This document shows, piece by piece, positions 1 to 8,675 of a DNA stretch of 48,103 nucleotides. Position numbers and translations under genes: made by a program. Source of the DNA: Candidatus Aminicenantota bacterium (GTDB lineage: Bacteria; Acidobacteriota; Aminicenantia; JAMOAD01); assembly GCA_027061995.1 (NCBI GenBank), contig JAMOUT010000046.1, positions 1 to 48,103 of the forward strand, read 5' to 3'. A model generated the notes under the pieces. That model was given only the letters and a program-made list of their open reading frames with translations. It was not told the origin of the DNA and did not search any database. Within the stretch, counting starts at the first letter, position 1. Every line of letters starts with the position of its first letter.

Positions 1-429
1 ACAATTAAATTTAAAAATAATGGAAACTCTCCTATAAACATAGAGTATTATCCCGTCTTTATGAGAAAGATAGAAAAATTCACTATTACTTTAACGAATT
101 CAAAAGAGATAAACTTTAAACTTGACAGAGATTATCTATTATACAGCAAAGAATTTGATTTTCAAGAAAAACCGGAATTATTAAAACAAGATGATAGGAT
201 TAAAATCACTTTTAAGAAAGATAAAAAAGAAAATCGCTTAACTTATATTTTTTTAGAACTTTTTGAGATCACCGTGAAAAAAATTGTGGGAGCAAGAATT
301 AATAAAGGACGAAATAATGAAGAAAAGATATTATTGTATAATCCTACGATAAATAAGAACATATATATATATTTCAAGAAAATCGAGGAAGAAAAATATC
401 TGTTTAAGCCAAATAAAGAACAAAAATAA
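1..429 (+). CDS. C-terminal part of a hypothetical protein (cut by window edge)
   Basis: The reading frame is open from the first base of the window to the TAA at 427-429. The ATG at 61 has no ribosome binding site and the codons before it read as ordinary protein, so the true start probably lies upstream of the window. The visible part is about 142 residues, rich in Lys, Ile, Glu and Asn, with alternating hydrophobic and charged residues that suggest beta strands. There is no membrane segment and no motif I recognise. It is followed after about 47 nt by the tricorn homologue on the same strand. Function unknown. Confidence 0.6.
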   Translation, partial: TIKFKNNGNSPINIEYYPVFMRKIEKFTITLTNSKEINFKLDRDYLLYSKEFDFQEKPELLKQDDRIKITFKKDKKENRLTYIFLELFEITVKKIVGARINKGRNNEEKILLYNPTINKNIYIYFKKIEEEKYLFKPNKEQK

Positions 430-476
430 TTTTTTTTCGTATTAGTATAATAAAAACTTTTATAAACGGAGGAATA

Positions 477-3400
477 ATGAGAGCAATTTTTAAGAAATCG
501 TTTTATTATCTTTGTATTATTATCTTATTAACTTTATTTTCTTTCAGTCAATCAACGATAACTTTTTCCCAATGGAAAAGGTATCCCGCCATATCACCTG
601 ACGGAACTCAAATAGTCTTTAGCTATCAAGGAGATCTTTTTATAGTCTCGACAGAAGGGGGAAAACCTATTCAACTTACAAGACATGAAGCTCATGATTT
701 TAATCCGGTGTGGAGTCCTGATGGAAAATACATAGCTTTTGCATCAAATAGATTCGGAAATTTCGATATATTCATAATTCCGGCGAACGGAGGTAAAAGT
801 AAAAGATTAACTTTTCACAGTGCTTCCGATTTCCCTTCCGGTTGGACAGCGGATAGTAAATACATCCTTTTTTCATCATCAAGAATGGATTCGGTTAGAA
901 GTTCATTGTTCCCATCACCTGTTTTACCTGAACTTTACAAAGTTAGTATTAAGGGCGGAGTACCTGCTCAAATATTAACAACTCCCGCAATAGATGCTCA
1001 AATTAATAAAAACGGAACAAAAATTATATATCATGATCAAAAAGGGTATGAAAACAAATGGAGAAAGCACCATACTTCTTCGATAGCAAGAGATGTATGG
1101 GTATATGATATAAAAACCGATAAACACACAAAATTAACAAGTTTTTCTGGAGAAGACAGAAATCCGGTGTGGAATGTAAACGAGAAAAAGATATATTATA
1201 TCAGTGAAAAAAGCGGAAGTTTTAATGTATGGAAGATGCAATCGGATAATTCGAAAAATATTAAACAGATAACTTTTTTCAAAAAGAATCCCGTTCGATT
1301 TTTATCAATCTCAAAAAACGGAATTTTGTGTTTCGGTTATAATGGAGATATTTTTATTAAAAGACAAAATAAAAAACCGGAAAAAGTTAATATTAATCTT
1401 AATATAGATTATGCAAAGAATCCTATTTCTCCGAAAACTTTTATGTCAAATGCAACAGAGATTGCACTATCCCCGAACGGAAAAGAGATAGCTTTTATAG
1501 TCAGGGGGGAGGTTTTTGTAACTTCAGTGGATTTTTCGGACACAAAGAGAATAACACATACTCCTGAACAGGAAAGATCCGTTTCTTTTAGTCCTGACGG
1601 CAAAAAACTTTTATTTGCGGGAGAGATAAATGATAGCTGGAATCTCTATGAAGCAAGTATTGTTAAAAAGGGTGAACCCTATTTTTATGCGGCAACTCTT
1701 ATTAAAGTCAAACCTTTACTCGTAACAAAACAGGAGACCTTTCAACCTGGATATAGTCCGGATGGTAAAAAAATCGCTTTTCTTGAGAATAGGACAACAC
1801 TGAGAGTTATGGATTTAAAAACAAAAAAGATTATAACTGTTCTTTCGGGAGATAAAAATTACTCTTACCGTGACGGGGATCAATGGTTCAGGTGGTCACC
1901 CGACAGCAAATGGCTTCTCGTTACTTACCTTGATAAAGACAGATGGGTTTCGGAAGTAGGTCTTGTTGATGCTTCCGGTAAAAAACCCGTAATTAATCTT
2001 ACAAATAGTGGTTATAATGATGAATCCCCGAAATGGACAATGAAAGGCAATATGATGATTTGGGCTTCCGATATGATGGGATACAGAAGTCACGGGAGCT
2101 GGGGATCCGAATATGATATATACGGAATGTTTTTTAATAAAAAAACATTTGACAAATTCAAACTAAGCAAATCCGATTATGAATTATTACAAGAGAGAGA
2201 AAAAAAACTCAAGAAAAAAACAGTTATAAAAGATAAGAAAAATCCCAAAAAAGGGCAAAAAGAGGAGAAAAAGATCAATATTGATCTGAAAAATATAGAA
2301 GACAGAATTGTCAGATTAACTGTTCGCTCCTCAAACATCCTTGATTTCGGTTTAACACCTGATGGGAAAACATTAGTTTATATCAGCAGATACAAAAAGG
2401 GTTATGCCATATGGACAAACAAGATTAGGGAAAAGAAGATAAAACTTTTGACTAAATTAAGTTCCTGGGCGGGAAGCATACACTTTGATAAAACAGGGAA
2501 AAACATCTTCCTTTTATCAAGAGGAAAAATAATGAAAGTTAATATACAAAACGGAAGAATTAAACCAATTAGTTTTATGGCTCAAATGGACATTAATTAT
2601 ACAAAAGAGAAACAATATATCTTTAAACATGTTTGGAGACAAGTTAAAGAAAAATTATTCGATGTTAAACTTCAAGGTGTGGATTGGAATTATTATAAAA
2701 AGAATTATGAGAAATTTATCCCCTCAATAACAAACAATTATGATTTTACGGAGCTTTTAAGCGAAATGCTGGGGGAATTAAATGTTTCTCATACAGGTTC
2801 TGGTTATAGAGCGATGAAAAGAAATAGGGATTCTACCGCTGCACTCGGACTATTTTTTGAACAAAACTATAATGGAGATGGATTAAAAATAGCAGAAGTA
2901 ATTGAAAAAGGCCCTTTTGATAATGCTGAAACCAAAGTTAAATCTGGAATAATCATTAAAAAGATTAATGGTGTTTTAATTAAAAAAGGGATGAACTATT
3001 ATCCTTTGCTTAATCATAAAGCTGGTAAAAGAGTTTTACTTACCCTTTATAATCATAGAACAAGAGCTTCGTGGGAGGAAGTTGTTAAACCCATAAGCTT
3101 TTATGCTCAAAATAATTTACTCTATCAACGATGGGTAAAAAAGAGAAGAATTCTAACTGAAAAATTATCACACGGAAAGCTCGGATATGTTCATGTGAGA
3201 GGGATGAACAGTAGAAGCTTTAGAAAAGTATTTTCCGAAATCATGGGAAGAAACTATGATAAAGAGGGGATTATCGTAGATACCAGATTTAATGGCGGAG
3301 GGTGGCTGCACGATGATCTTGTTGTTCTTTTAAGCGGCAAAAAATATATGACTTTTTATCCGCGAGGAAGGAAAATAGGGATAGAGCCTATGAACAGATG

Positions 3401-3725
3401 GGTAAAAAAATCTGTTGTAATTGTTAGTGAGTCTAATTATTCAGACGCTCATATGTTCCCTTACTCATACAAAGAACTTGGTATCGGAAAATTAGTGGGC
3501 ATGCCTGTTCCCGGAACAGGAACAGCCGTATGGTGGGAGACTCTCCAAGATCCCACTATTTATTTCGGAATACCTCAAATCGGGATGCTCGGCAATGATG
3601 GAAAATACCTTGAAAATCAGCAATTATATCCTGACTATCAAGTTAAAAATGACCCTGAAAGTTCTTCGAGAGGAAAAGATAAACAACTTGAAAAAGCTGT
3701 TAAAGTGTTATTAAAAGAGAAATGA
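477..3725 (+). CDS. Tricorn protease homologue (exported S41-family serine peptidase)
   Basis: Predicted peptidase that trims oligopeptides to shorter products. An N-terminal hydrophobic segment (about residues 8-24) suggests export to the periplasm. Residues about 30-330 and 330-700 hold TolB/PD40-type propeller repeats (recurring SPDGK and NPVW patterns), then a tricorn-core/PDZ-like part and a C-terminal S41 domain. The catalytic set of archaeal tricorn is matched in order and spacing: S771-H772 (NVSHTG), S989-D990 (NYSDA) and E1046 (YLEN); Thermoplasma tricorn has H746, S965 and E1023. At 1082 residues it is of normal family length. Oddity: a Lys/Glu-rich linker (about 565-595) joins the two propeller regions. 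A cggagga ribosome binding site precedes the ATG. The assignment is firm; the in vivo substrate is unknown. Confidence 0.9.
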   Translation: MRAIFKKSFYYLCIIILLTLFSFSQSTITFSQWKRYPAISPDGTQIVFSYQGDLFIVSTEGGKPIQLTRHEAHDFNPVWSPDGKYIAFASNRFGNFDIFIIPANGGKSKRLTFHSASDFPSGWTADSKYILFSSSRMDSVRSSLFPSPVLPELYKVSIKGGVPAQILTTPAIDAQINKNGTKIIYHDQKGYENKWRKHHTSSIARDVWVYDIKTDKHTKLTSFSGEDRNPVWNVNEKKIYYISEKSGSFNVWKMQSDNSKNIKQITFFKKNPVRFLSISKNGILCFGYNGDIFIKRQNKKPEKVNINLNIDYAKNPISPKTFMSNATEIALSPNGKEIAFIVRGEVFVTSVDFSDTKRITHTPEQERSVSFSPDGKKLLFAGEINDSWNLYEASIVKKGEPYFYAATLIKVKPLLVTKQETFQPGYSPDGKKIAFLENRTTLRVMDLKTKKIITVLSGDKNYSYRDGDQWFRWSPDSKWLLVTYLDKDRWVSEVGLVDASGKKPVINLTNSGYNDESPKWTMKGNMMIWASDMMGYRSHGSWGSEYDIYGMFFNKKTFDKFKLSKSDYELLQEREKKLKKKTVIKDKKNPKKGQKEEKKINIDLKNIEDRIVRLTVRSSNILDFGLTPDGKTLVYISRYKKGYAIWTNKIREKKIKLLTKLSSWAGSIHFDKTGKNIFLLSRGKIMKVNIQNGRIKPISFMAQMDINYTKEKQYIFKHVWRQVKEKLFDVKLQGVDWNYYKKNYEKFIPSITNNYDFTELLSEMLGELNVSHTGSGYRAMKRNRDSTAALGLFFEQNYNGDGLKIAEVIEKGPFDNAETKVKSGIIIKKINGVLIKKGMNYYPLLNHKAGKRVLLTLYNHRTRASWEEVVKPISFYAQNNLLYQRWVKKRRILTEKLSHGKLGYVHVRGMNSRSFRKVFSEIMGRNYDKEGIIVDTRFNGGGWLHDDLVVLLSGKKYMTFYPRGRKIGIEPMNRWVKKSVVIVSESNYSDAHMFPYSYKELGIGKLVGMPVPGTGTAVWWETLQDPTIYFGIPQIGMLGNDGKYLENQQLYPDYQVKNDPESSSRGKDKQLEKAVKVLLKEK

Positions 3726-3753
3726 TATAAGAAAATCTATAAATTTACAAATG

Positions 3754-3783
3754 TAAGGACACCGCTGTACAGCGGTGTCCTTA
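3754..3783 (+). terminator. Perfect 30-nt inverted repeat, probable terminator hairpin
   Basis: The sequence from 3754 to 3783 is fully self-complementary (GGACACCGCTG paired with CAGCGGTGTCC), GC-rich in an AT-rich setting, 29 nt after the tricorn stop codon. The T tract that follows is weak (TTATTATTT overlaps the end), so a protein-binding palindrome is an alternative. The next gene has its own promoter, which fits termination here. Confidence 0.55.
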
Positions 3784-3827
3784 TTATTTCCAATACTGTT
3801 TTTCATAGTAAATCATTATATCCAATC

Positions 3828-3856
3828 TTGAAAGAAATCTGAATTTCTTATACAAT
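3828..3856 (+). promoter_or_regulatory. Sigma-70-type promoter, apparently leaderless, for the DHH-like gene
   Basis: TTGAAA at 3828-3833, a 17-nt spacer and TACAAT at 3851-3856. The ATG begins 5 nt later at 3862, so the transcript would start at or next to the start codon. No Shine-Dalgarno sequence is present. The same geometry occurs upstream of two other genes in this window. Confidence 0.5.
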
Positions 3857-3861
3857 ACACA

Positions 3862-4902
3862 ATGCCTGAAATAAGATTTCATTTTGTGGGATACGGAGAA
3901 GAGTTAGCACCTCAACAAAATACAATTATTCTTGATGTGGGGAAAAACTTGGATTTCGGGATATTGGACCATCACCAGAAAACAGCCCCTAATGAATGCG
4001 CTTCTTCACTTGTTGTTAAATACCCCGAATACATATTGGACCATCTGAAAGGGGAAAAAGAGATAACAATAATAACCCATAAATACCCTGATTTTGATGC
4101 TGTGACAGCTTCATATTTAACAAAAAAATTAATAGAAACAGGTGAAATCAGTAAAAGTATGATTAAGATAGCACAGTATGCTAAAATAGTTGATTCCGCA
4201 AACCTCCCTATCAATATCCCTCTTGAAAACACCCCTTACGCAATTTTATATTCTCTGTTTCATAATATAAATTATTTTGGAGAAAGAAAAGATAAAATTC
4301 AATATATAGGGGAAAAAAGGATGCGGATAGGGTTTTCTCTTTTATCGGAAATTGAAAACAAAATTAAAGAGGGGATTGCCGTCAGTCAATCAATTCAATA
4401 TTTATCAGGATTCCAAGATTATGAAAAAGCAAGACAAATGATAAATTTTGATTATATGGAATATCTTACCGATGTTAAACGGGCGGGAAAAGGGACAATT
4501 AAATTATTGCGGGAGGATAATAAAGGTCTGAAATCGGTTGATTTTTTTTATATTATTAACCCTAACTCATATCTTTTGAAAGATTGGATAAAAAGAGATT
4601 TTAAAAATTCTCCGTCAAAAAAAGGGTTTTCTCTTATAATAAGCTCCCTTTACGAGGGGAATTTTATGATAGCAACTTCACCTCTTTCGGGAACCTATCT
4701 TAAAGGGTTGGGAGAATTGATAAACAGATATGAAAAAGAGAAAAGGGGGGAAAAGAACATGGAATTTTTATCATGGTATGAGGGGGATTCCCCTTTTTTC
4801 AATTACAGGATAATCGCAAGCCCTGGCGATGGAACCATTTTAACGAGAGAAGAGTTATTGGACATTTTCAAAAAATATCTGAAGTTAATAGAGCAAAATT
4901 AA
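3862..4902 (+). CDS. DHH-superfamily-like putative phosphoesterase with permuted motif order
   Basis: Contains the metal-binding signatures of DHH phosphoesterases, but in an unusual order. ILDVG (D25) and LDHHQ (D36-H37-H38) come first and THKYPDFDA (H73, D77, D79) follows. In canonical DHH proteins the HxxPDxDA motif is N-terminal and the DHH motif comes later. The remaining 260 residues contain a WYEGDSP segment and an SPGDGTIL segment near the C-terminus, which may form the substrate domain. The protein is soluble with no signal peptide. It has its own promoter and stands alone between a terminator-like hairpin and a convergent operon whose end is 10 nt away. Hydrolysis of a phosphodiester or inorganic phosphate compound is inferred from motifs only. 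Confidence 0.6.
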   Translation: MPEIRFHFVGYGEELAPQQNTIILDVGKNLDFGILDHHQKTAPNECASSLVVKYPEYILDHLKGEKEITIITHKYPDFDAVTASYLTKKLIETGEISKSMIKIAQYAKIVDSANLPINIPLENTPYAILYSLFHNINYFGERKDKIQYIGEKRMRIGFSLLSEIENKIKEGIAVSQSIQYLSGFQDYEKARQMINFDYMEYLTDVKRAGKGTIKLLREDNKGLKSVDFFYIINPNSYLLKDWIKRDFKNSPSKKGFSLIISSLYEGNFMIATSPLSGTYLKGLGELINRYEKEKRGEKNMEFLSWYEGDSPFFNYRIIASPGDGTILTREELLDIFKKYLKLIEQN

Positions 4903-4912
4903 TCATAGTTTA

Positions 4913-6919
4913 TTATTTAAGTGTTTCCAAATAATTCACTATTTTTTTTAATTGAGGTTGGTTGGCATTTAAAGATAAAGATAGTTTAAAATATTTTAAA
5001 GCTTCTTTGCCTCTTGATAATCGCTTAAGGTAAAAATAACCTATAGAGTTCAATATTTTATATCTTTTATTATTTTTCAGAAGGATAGATTTGATTAGCT
5101 CTTTACCCTGTTTTTCATCCCCTGATCGATACAATAATTCTGCAAGTTTAAATTGCTCTTTCAATGAGGATCTATTTAATTTTTTAAATACAGCTATTGC
5201 TGATTTATAATTCTTATGTTTTATAAAAAAATCTAATTTTTGGAGAGGGGTTAATGAATAAAAACCCTGCTTTATTGAAATAATATTATTACCCCTAAAA
5301 ATATCAGGATGTTTTTTTACTATCTTTTGAGCTTTATCCCATTTTTCATAACCAATATAAAGATATAGCAACTTATAATATAATTCTTTTACACTACCCA
5401 GCTCTTTTATAGCTTCTTTAATAATCTTTTCACTTTTATCAAAATTACCTTTTGATAATGCAATATCTGCTTTTGTCTCATAATACAAAATTTTATTTAG
5501 ATTATCAATTTTTAATCTTTTTATTCTTTTTAACCATAATAGAGATTCATTATAATTTGCTTTTGAATATTCCAATTTGGCATACATAACTCCGATAAAA
5601 ACAGCTGTATAATTTCTCATTTTATAGTTTAGAGCATTTTTTAAAACAAATTCCCCTTTTATCAGATCTCTTTTTTTAAACAAACTTTTTGCATATACCG
5701 CAGCAATAAAAGGAACATTCTTTTCCCTATTATATATCTTTTCCCAGAATAATTCCGAATTTTCATAATAAAGTGAATTATAAACAGTGGATAAGCTAAA
5801 TGAAGAAAGGATTAGAATAAGAATAAAATATTTGATATTAGTTTTTATTTTTAAAAAATATTTAACCCCAATCCATAAAATCCCGATAAACGGAACTATT
5901 ATATATCTCGTGGAAATTGAATAAGGGTATAAATTTGAATATGCAAAAATAATATAAAAAGGTAAAAATATTCCTACAAAAAGAAGAGGAATTTTTAATG
6001 ATGAATCTTTTTTAAAAGAAAAATACAGCAAATATATTAATATACAAAAAGAGACAATCCCCCATATTATATAATGAAAATTAGTGATATTATCAATAAA
6101 AGAAAACATAGTAAAATCAAAGGGTAAGATCATGGATTTAAAATAATAGCCTATAGTACCAAAAAAGACATATATATTTTTTATAAATGGATAAAAGAGA
6201 TGAAACTTTTCTCCCCCGAAACCATTCACTTGAAATTTAATAAAAAATAGGAGTAAAACAGACAATAAATTAATTATATGATACAAAATTGTAATTTTTC
6301 TCCTTTTTAAAAGTTCATAAAAGAAAAAGAAAGGAAGAAAAAAAACAGAAGATTCTTTGGAAAATAAGGCAAGCAAAAAAAATAAAGTGGCAAAAACAAG
6401 ATTTTTCCTATCATCTTTTGTTATGAATCTATCCAAAAAATATATGGAAAGAATACCCCATAAGAGTAAAAAAAGATCACACCTGCCGACAACCCACACC
6501 ACATTATCAATATGAAGAGGAAATACAGCAAAAACAACAACAGCTATTTCAGCAAAATATTTTTGCTCAAGTTGAGATTTAAAATAAAAATACAAAATAA
6601 TAAGAATGAAATAAAATAAGAAAAGATTAACTATTTTAAAAGATACATTAGAATCACCAAGGATTTTTTTATTTAATATTAATGAAGCTATTGTTAATGG
6701 TCTATAATAATCATTCCTACCCAAATTATAGCCCATTGGTTCCCAAAACCCGTATTTAAAAGCCTTAAATATGGAAGAATTGTTCACAATTAAACTATTC
6801 TTTTCTATCTGAAGTCTCGAATCCCAAATTAAAGCTGAATTTAAACTATTATAATATATTCCGAAAATAATAATAAACAATAATAATAAATAAACAATTA
6901 TCTCTTTTCTATTCTTCAT
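4913..6919 (-). CDS. TMTC-like GT-C membrane glycosyltransferase with C-terminal TPR repeats
   Basis: Large multi-pass membrane protein (about 10 segments in residues 1-400) followed by a TPR-like helical tail (about 410-668). The N-terminal part carries marks of TMTC/GT-C proteins: a WDS loop after the first membrane segment (D33; the usual second acidic residue is Ser), NDYYRPL (residues 69-75) and FPLHIDNVVWVVGRCD (133-148). TMTC proteins are lipid-linked-sugar O-mannosyltransferases in eukaryotes; bacterial relatives are poorly characterised. The start overlaps the end of the upstream ligase-like gene by 11 nt, so the two are probably co-translated. Likely role: sugar transfer to a secreted protein or surface polymer, inferred from family and context. 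Confidence 0.7.
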   Translation of the reverse strand: MKNRKEIIVYLLLLFIIIFGIYYNSLNSALIWDSRLQIEKNSLIVNNSSIFKAFKYGFWEPMGYNLGRNDYYRPLTIASLILNKKILGDSNVSFKIVNLFLFYFILIILYFYFKSQLEQKYFAEIAVVVFAVFPLHIDNVVWVVGRCDLFLLLWGILSIYFLDRFITKDDRKNLVFATLFFLLALFSKESSVFFLPFFFFYELLKRRKITILYHIINLLSVLLLFFIKFQVNGFGGEKFHLFYPFIKNIYVFFGTIGYYFKSMILPFDFTMFSFIDNITNFHYIIWGIVSFCILIYLLYFSFKKDSSLKIPLLFVGIFLPFYIIFAYSNLYPYSISTRYIIVPFIGILWIGVKYFLKIKTNIKYFILILILSSFSLSTVYNSLYYENSELFWEKIYNREKNVPFIAAVYAKSLFKKRDLIKGEFVLKNALNYKMRNYTAVFIGVMYAKLEYSKANYNESLLWLKRIKRLKIDNLNKILYYETKADIALSKGNFDKSEKIIKEAIKELGSVKELYYKLLYLYIGYEKWDKAQKIVKKHPDIFRGNNIISIKQGFYSLTPLQKLDFFIKHKNYKSAIAVFKKLNRSSLKEQFKLAELLYRSGDEKQGKELIKSILLKNNKRYKILNSIGYFYLKRLSRGKEALKYFKLSLSLNANQPQLKKIVNYLETLK

Positions 6920-8675
6920 TTATTACTAACCTCTCATAAGATGATTTTCCCTTAAATCTATAATTCATTTTATCCTTTTTTATTTTCTCCAAAACCTGAT
7001 TAATAATCTTTTTGTTTTTTGAATTATTTTCAATTATATATATCTCCCGTAATTCAATTAATCCTCGGACAAAAAAAGGTTCGATTTCAAGAGCTCTGAA
7101 TATATATGATTTAGCGGCTTTAATATCAGAGTCAGTGTTTAACAGAGATAATCTCCCATATATAAAAGGGGAAAAAGGTTCGATTTCCAATTGTTTTTTC
7201 AAATAATATATCGTTTTATTTTTAAAAAACGGGTTTTTATCCATCTTATAGATATGAAAAAAAGATTCCGAAAGAATGGAGTATATATCCTTAAGCCTAT
7301 TATTATAGGTTAATATTTTTTCCCCTTTTTCCTTTAACCTCATCAAGCCTCTAAATTCCCCGCTTTTTTTAAAGCGATTAAACTCATTGCCGAAATCCCG
7401 TAAATCGGGTCTGATATCAAAAGGAAGAACCCTTTTCGCCAAAAAAGGGTTCTTGTTTATTAATGATTGATTAAGGAAAAAAGATAAAGAATAACCGAAA
7501 AAATAGATTAATAGAATTAGGATTATACTCTTTCGATTAATAGTAAATCTGCATGATAAATTGTCCGTTTGTTTTTCGATTTTGAAAATTAAAATTGATA
7601 TAAACGGTAATAGAAAAAGATAATTCATTGTAAAATTCTGGAGCATCGAATAAAAAAAGAGGGATAATAAAATCAATCTATCATTAAGAGAATAATATTT
7701 TAAAAATTTTAAAAATAGAAAGCCAAGAGAAATTATAAAAATCAATCCCGGAACTCCTGTTTCCGTAAATAATTTTAAAATAATATTATGTTCGTATATA
7801 GCGGTTTTTGTATTGTAAACTTGCAGTTTTATCTTGTTCTCCAAATATAGTTTATAAAAGTTTAAATCATCGGTAATTTCATGTGTTTCAACCGCTTTAA
7901 AACTATCGGTATAATAGGGAAAATTAAACCCCCCGATACCGAGAGGAAAATAATTTACTCCTGTTTCAAATGCAGTTTTCCATATTCTGAGTCTTCCTTT
8001 AACAAAAGGGTCTTCTTTAACAGATTTATAGAAAAAATAGGATAAAATTATCATAAGAAAAATTAAAGGTATAATAGTTATTAATCGCACTTTTTTTTGT
8101 TTTTTAAATTGAGAGAAAACCAGAATAAATAAAATAATTAAAAAGGCAATATAAGTTGTTTTTGAAAAAGTCAAAAGAATCGCAATAATATAAACAAGAT
8201 TCATAACTTTGTTTTCTTTCAAAAGGATAAAACCGAAAATCAAAAGCATCCCGAGTAAAGAACTATGTTTAAAGATGAAGCTTGACTCGGATTGATTATA
8301 AATAAAATAATATATTATTGATAAAAACGGTAAAAAAAGCAAAGGAAATTTTGCATTATAAAAATTAATTCCTGAAAACAAGAAAATTATTATTGTTAAA
8401 ACAATGGATGAAAAAAGTAAAGGGTTAAATTTCAGAGGATAAAATAAAATAAGAAGTGATGAAAAAAGGAAAAACAGTGAGAATAAAATAAAATAATATT
8501 TATTGACTTCTATTTTTCCGTTTTTTTTGACTTTTATCAATATTTTTATAATTAAAAAAAGATCAACAATAAAAAAATATGTATCTCTGTTGATAAAATA
8601 AAAATAGATAAGAAATATCCAAAAAACAGTATCAATAATTGTTTCAACTTTTAATTTATTCAGGGCTCTATTCAT
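6909..8675 (-). CDS. O-antigen ligase/polymerase-family (Wzy/WaaL-like) protein with TPR-like tail
   Basis: Polytopic membrane protein (about 12 segments, residues 1-400). It has the periplasmic-loop signature of the family: GRLRIWKTAFETG, then PLGIGGFNF, and the conserved EHNIILKLFTETGVPGL helix. The C-terminal 150 residues look like TPR helices. The family joins lipid-linked glycans to lipid A, to each other or to proteins such as pilins. I chose the ATG at 8675 (MNRALN), which overlaps the preceding stop codon; a TTG at 8687 would add four residues. It is a paralogue of the next upstream gene. Acceptor and substrate cannot be read from sequence; the nearby pilin suggests protein glycosylation. 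Confidence 0.75.
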   Translation of the reverse strand: MNRALNKLKVETIIDTVFWIFLIYFYFINRDTYFFIVDLFLIIKILIKVKKNGKIEVNKYYFILFSLFFLFSSLLILFYPLKFNPLLFSSIVLTIIIFLFSGINFYNAKFPLLFLPFLSIIYYFIYNQSESSFIFKHSSLLGMLLIFGFILLKENKVMNLVYIIAILLTFSKTTYIAFLIILFILVFSQFKKQKKVRLITIIPLIFLMIILSYFFYKSVKEDPFVKGRLRIWKTAFETGVNYFPLGIGGFNFPYYTDSFKAVETHEITDDLNFYKLYLENKIKLQVYNTKTAIYEHNIILKLFTETGVPGLIFIISLGFLFLKFLKYYSLNDRLILLSLFFYSMLQNFTMNYLFLLPFISILIFKIEKQTDNLSCRFTINRKSIILILLIYFFGYSLSFFLNQSLINKNPFLAKRVLPFDIRPDLRDFGNEFNRFKKSGEFRGLMRLKEKGEKILTYNNRLKDIYSILSESFFHIYKMDKNPFFKNKTIYYLKKQLEIEPFSPFIYGRLSLLNTDSDIKAAKSYIFRALEIEPFFVRGLIELREIYIIENNSKNKKIINQVLEKIKKDKMNYRFKGKSSYERLVINEE

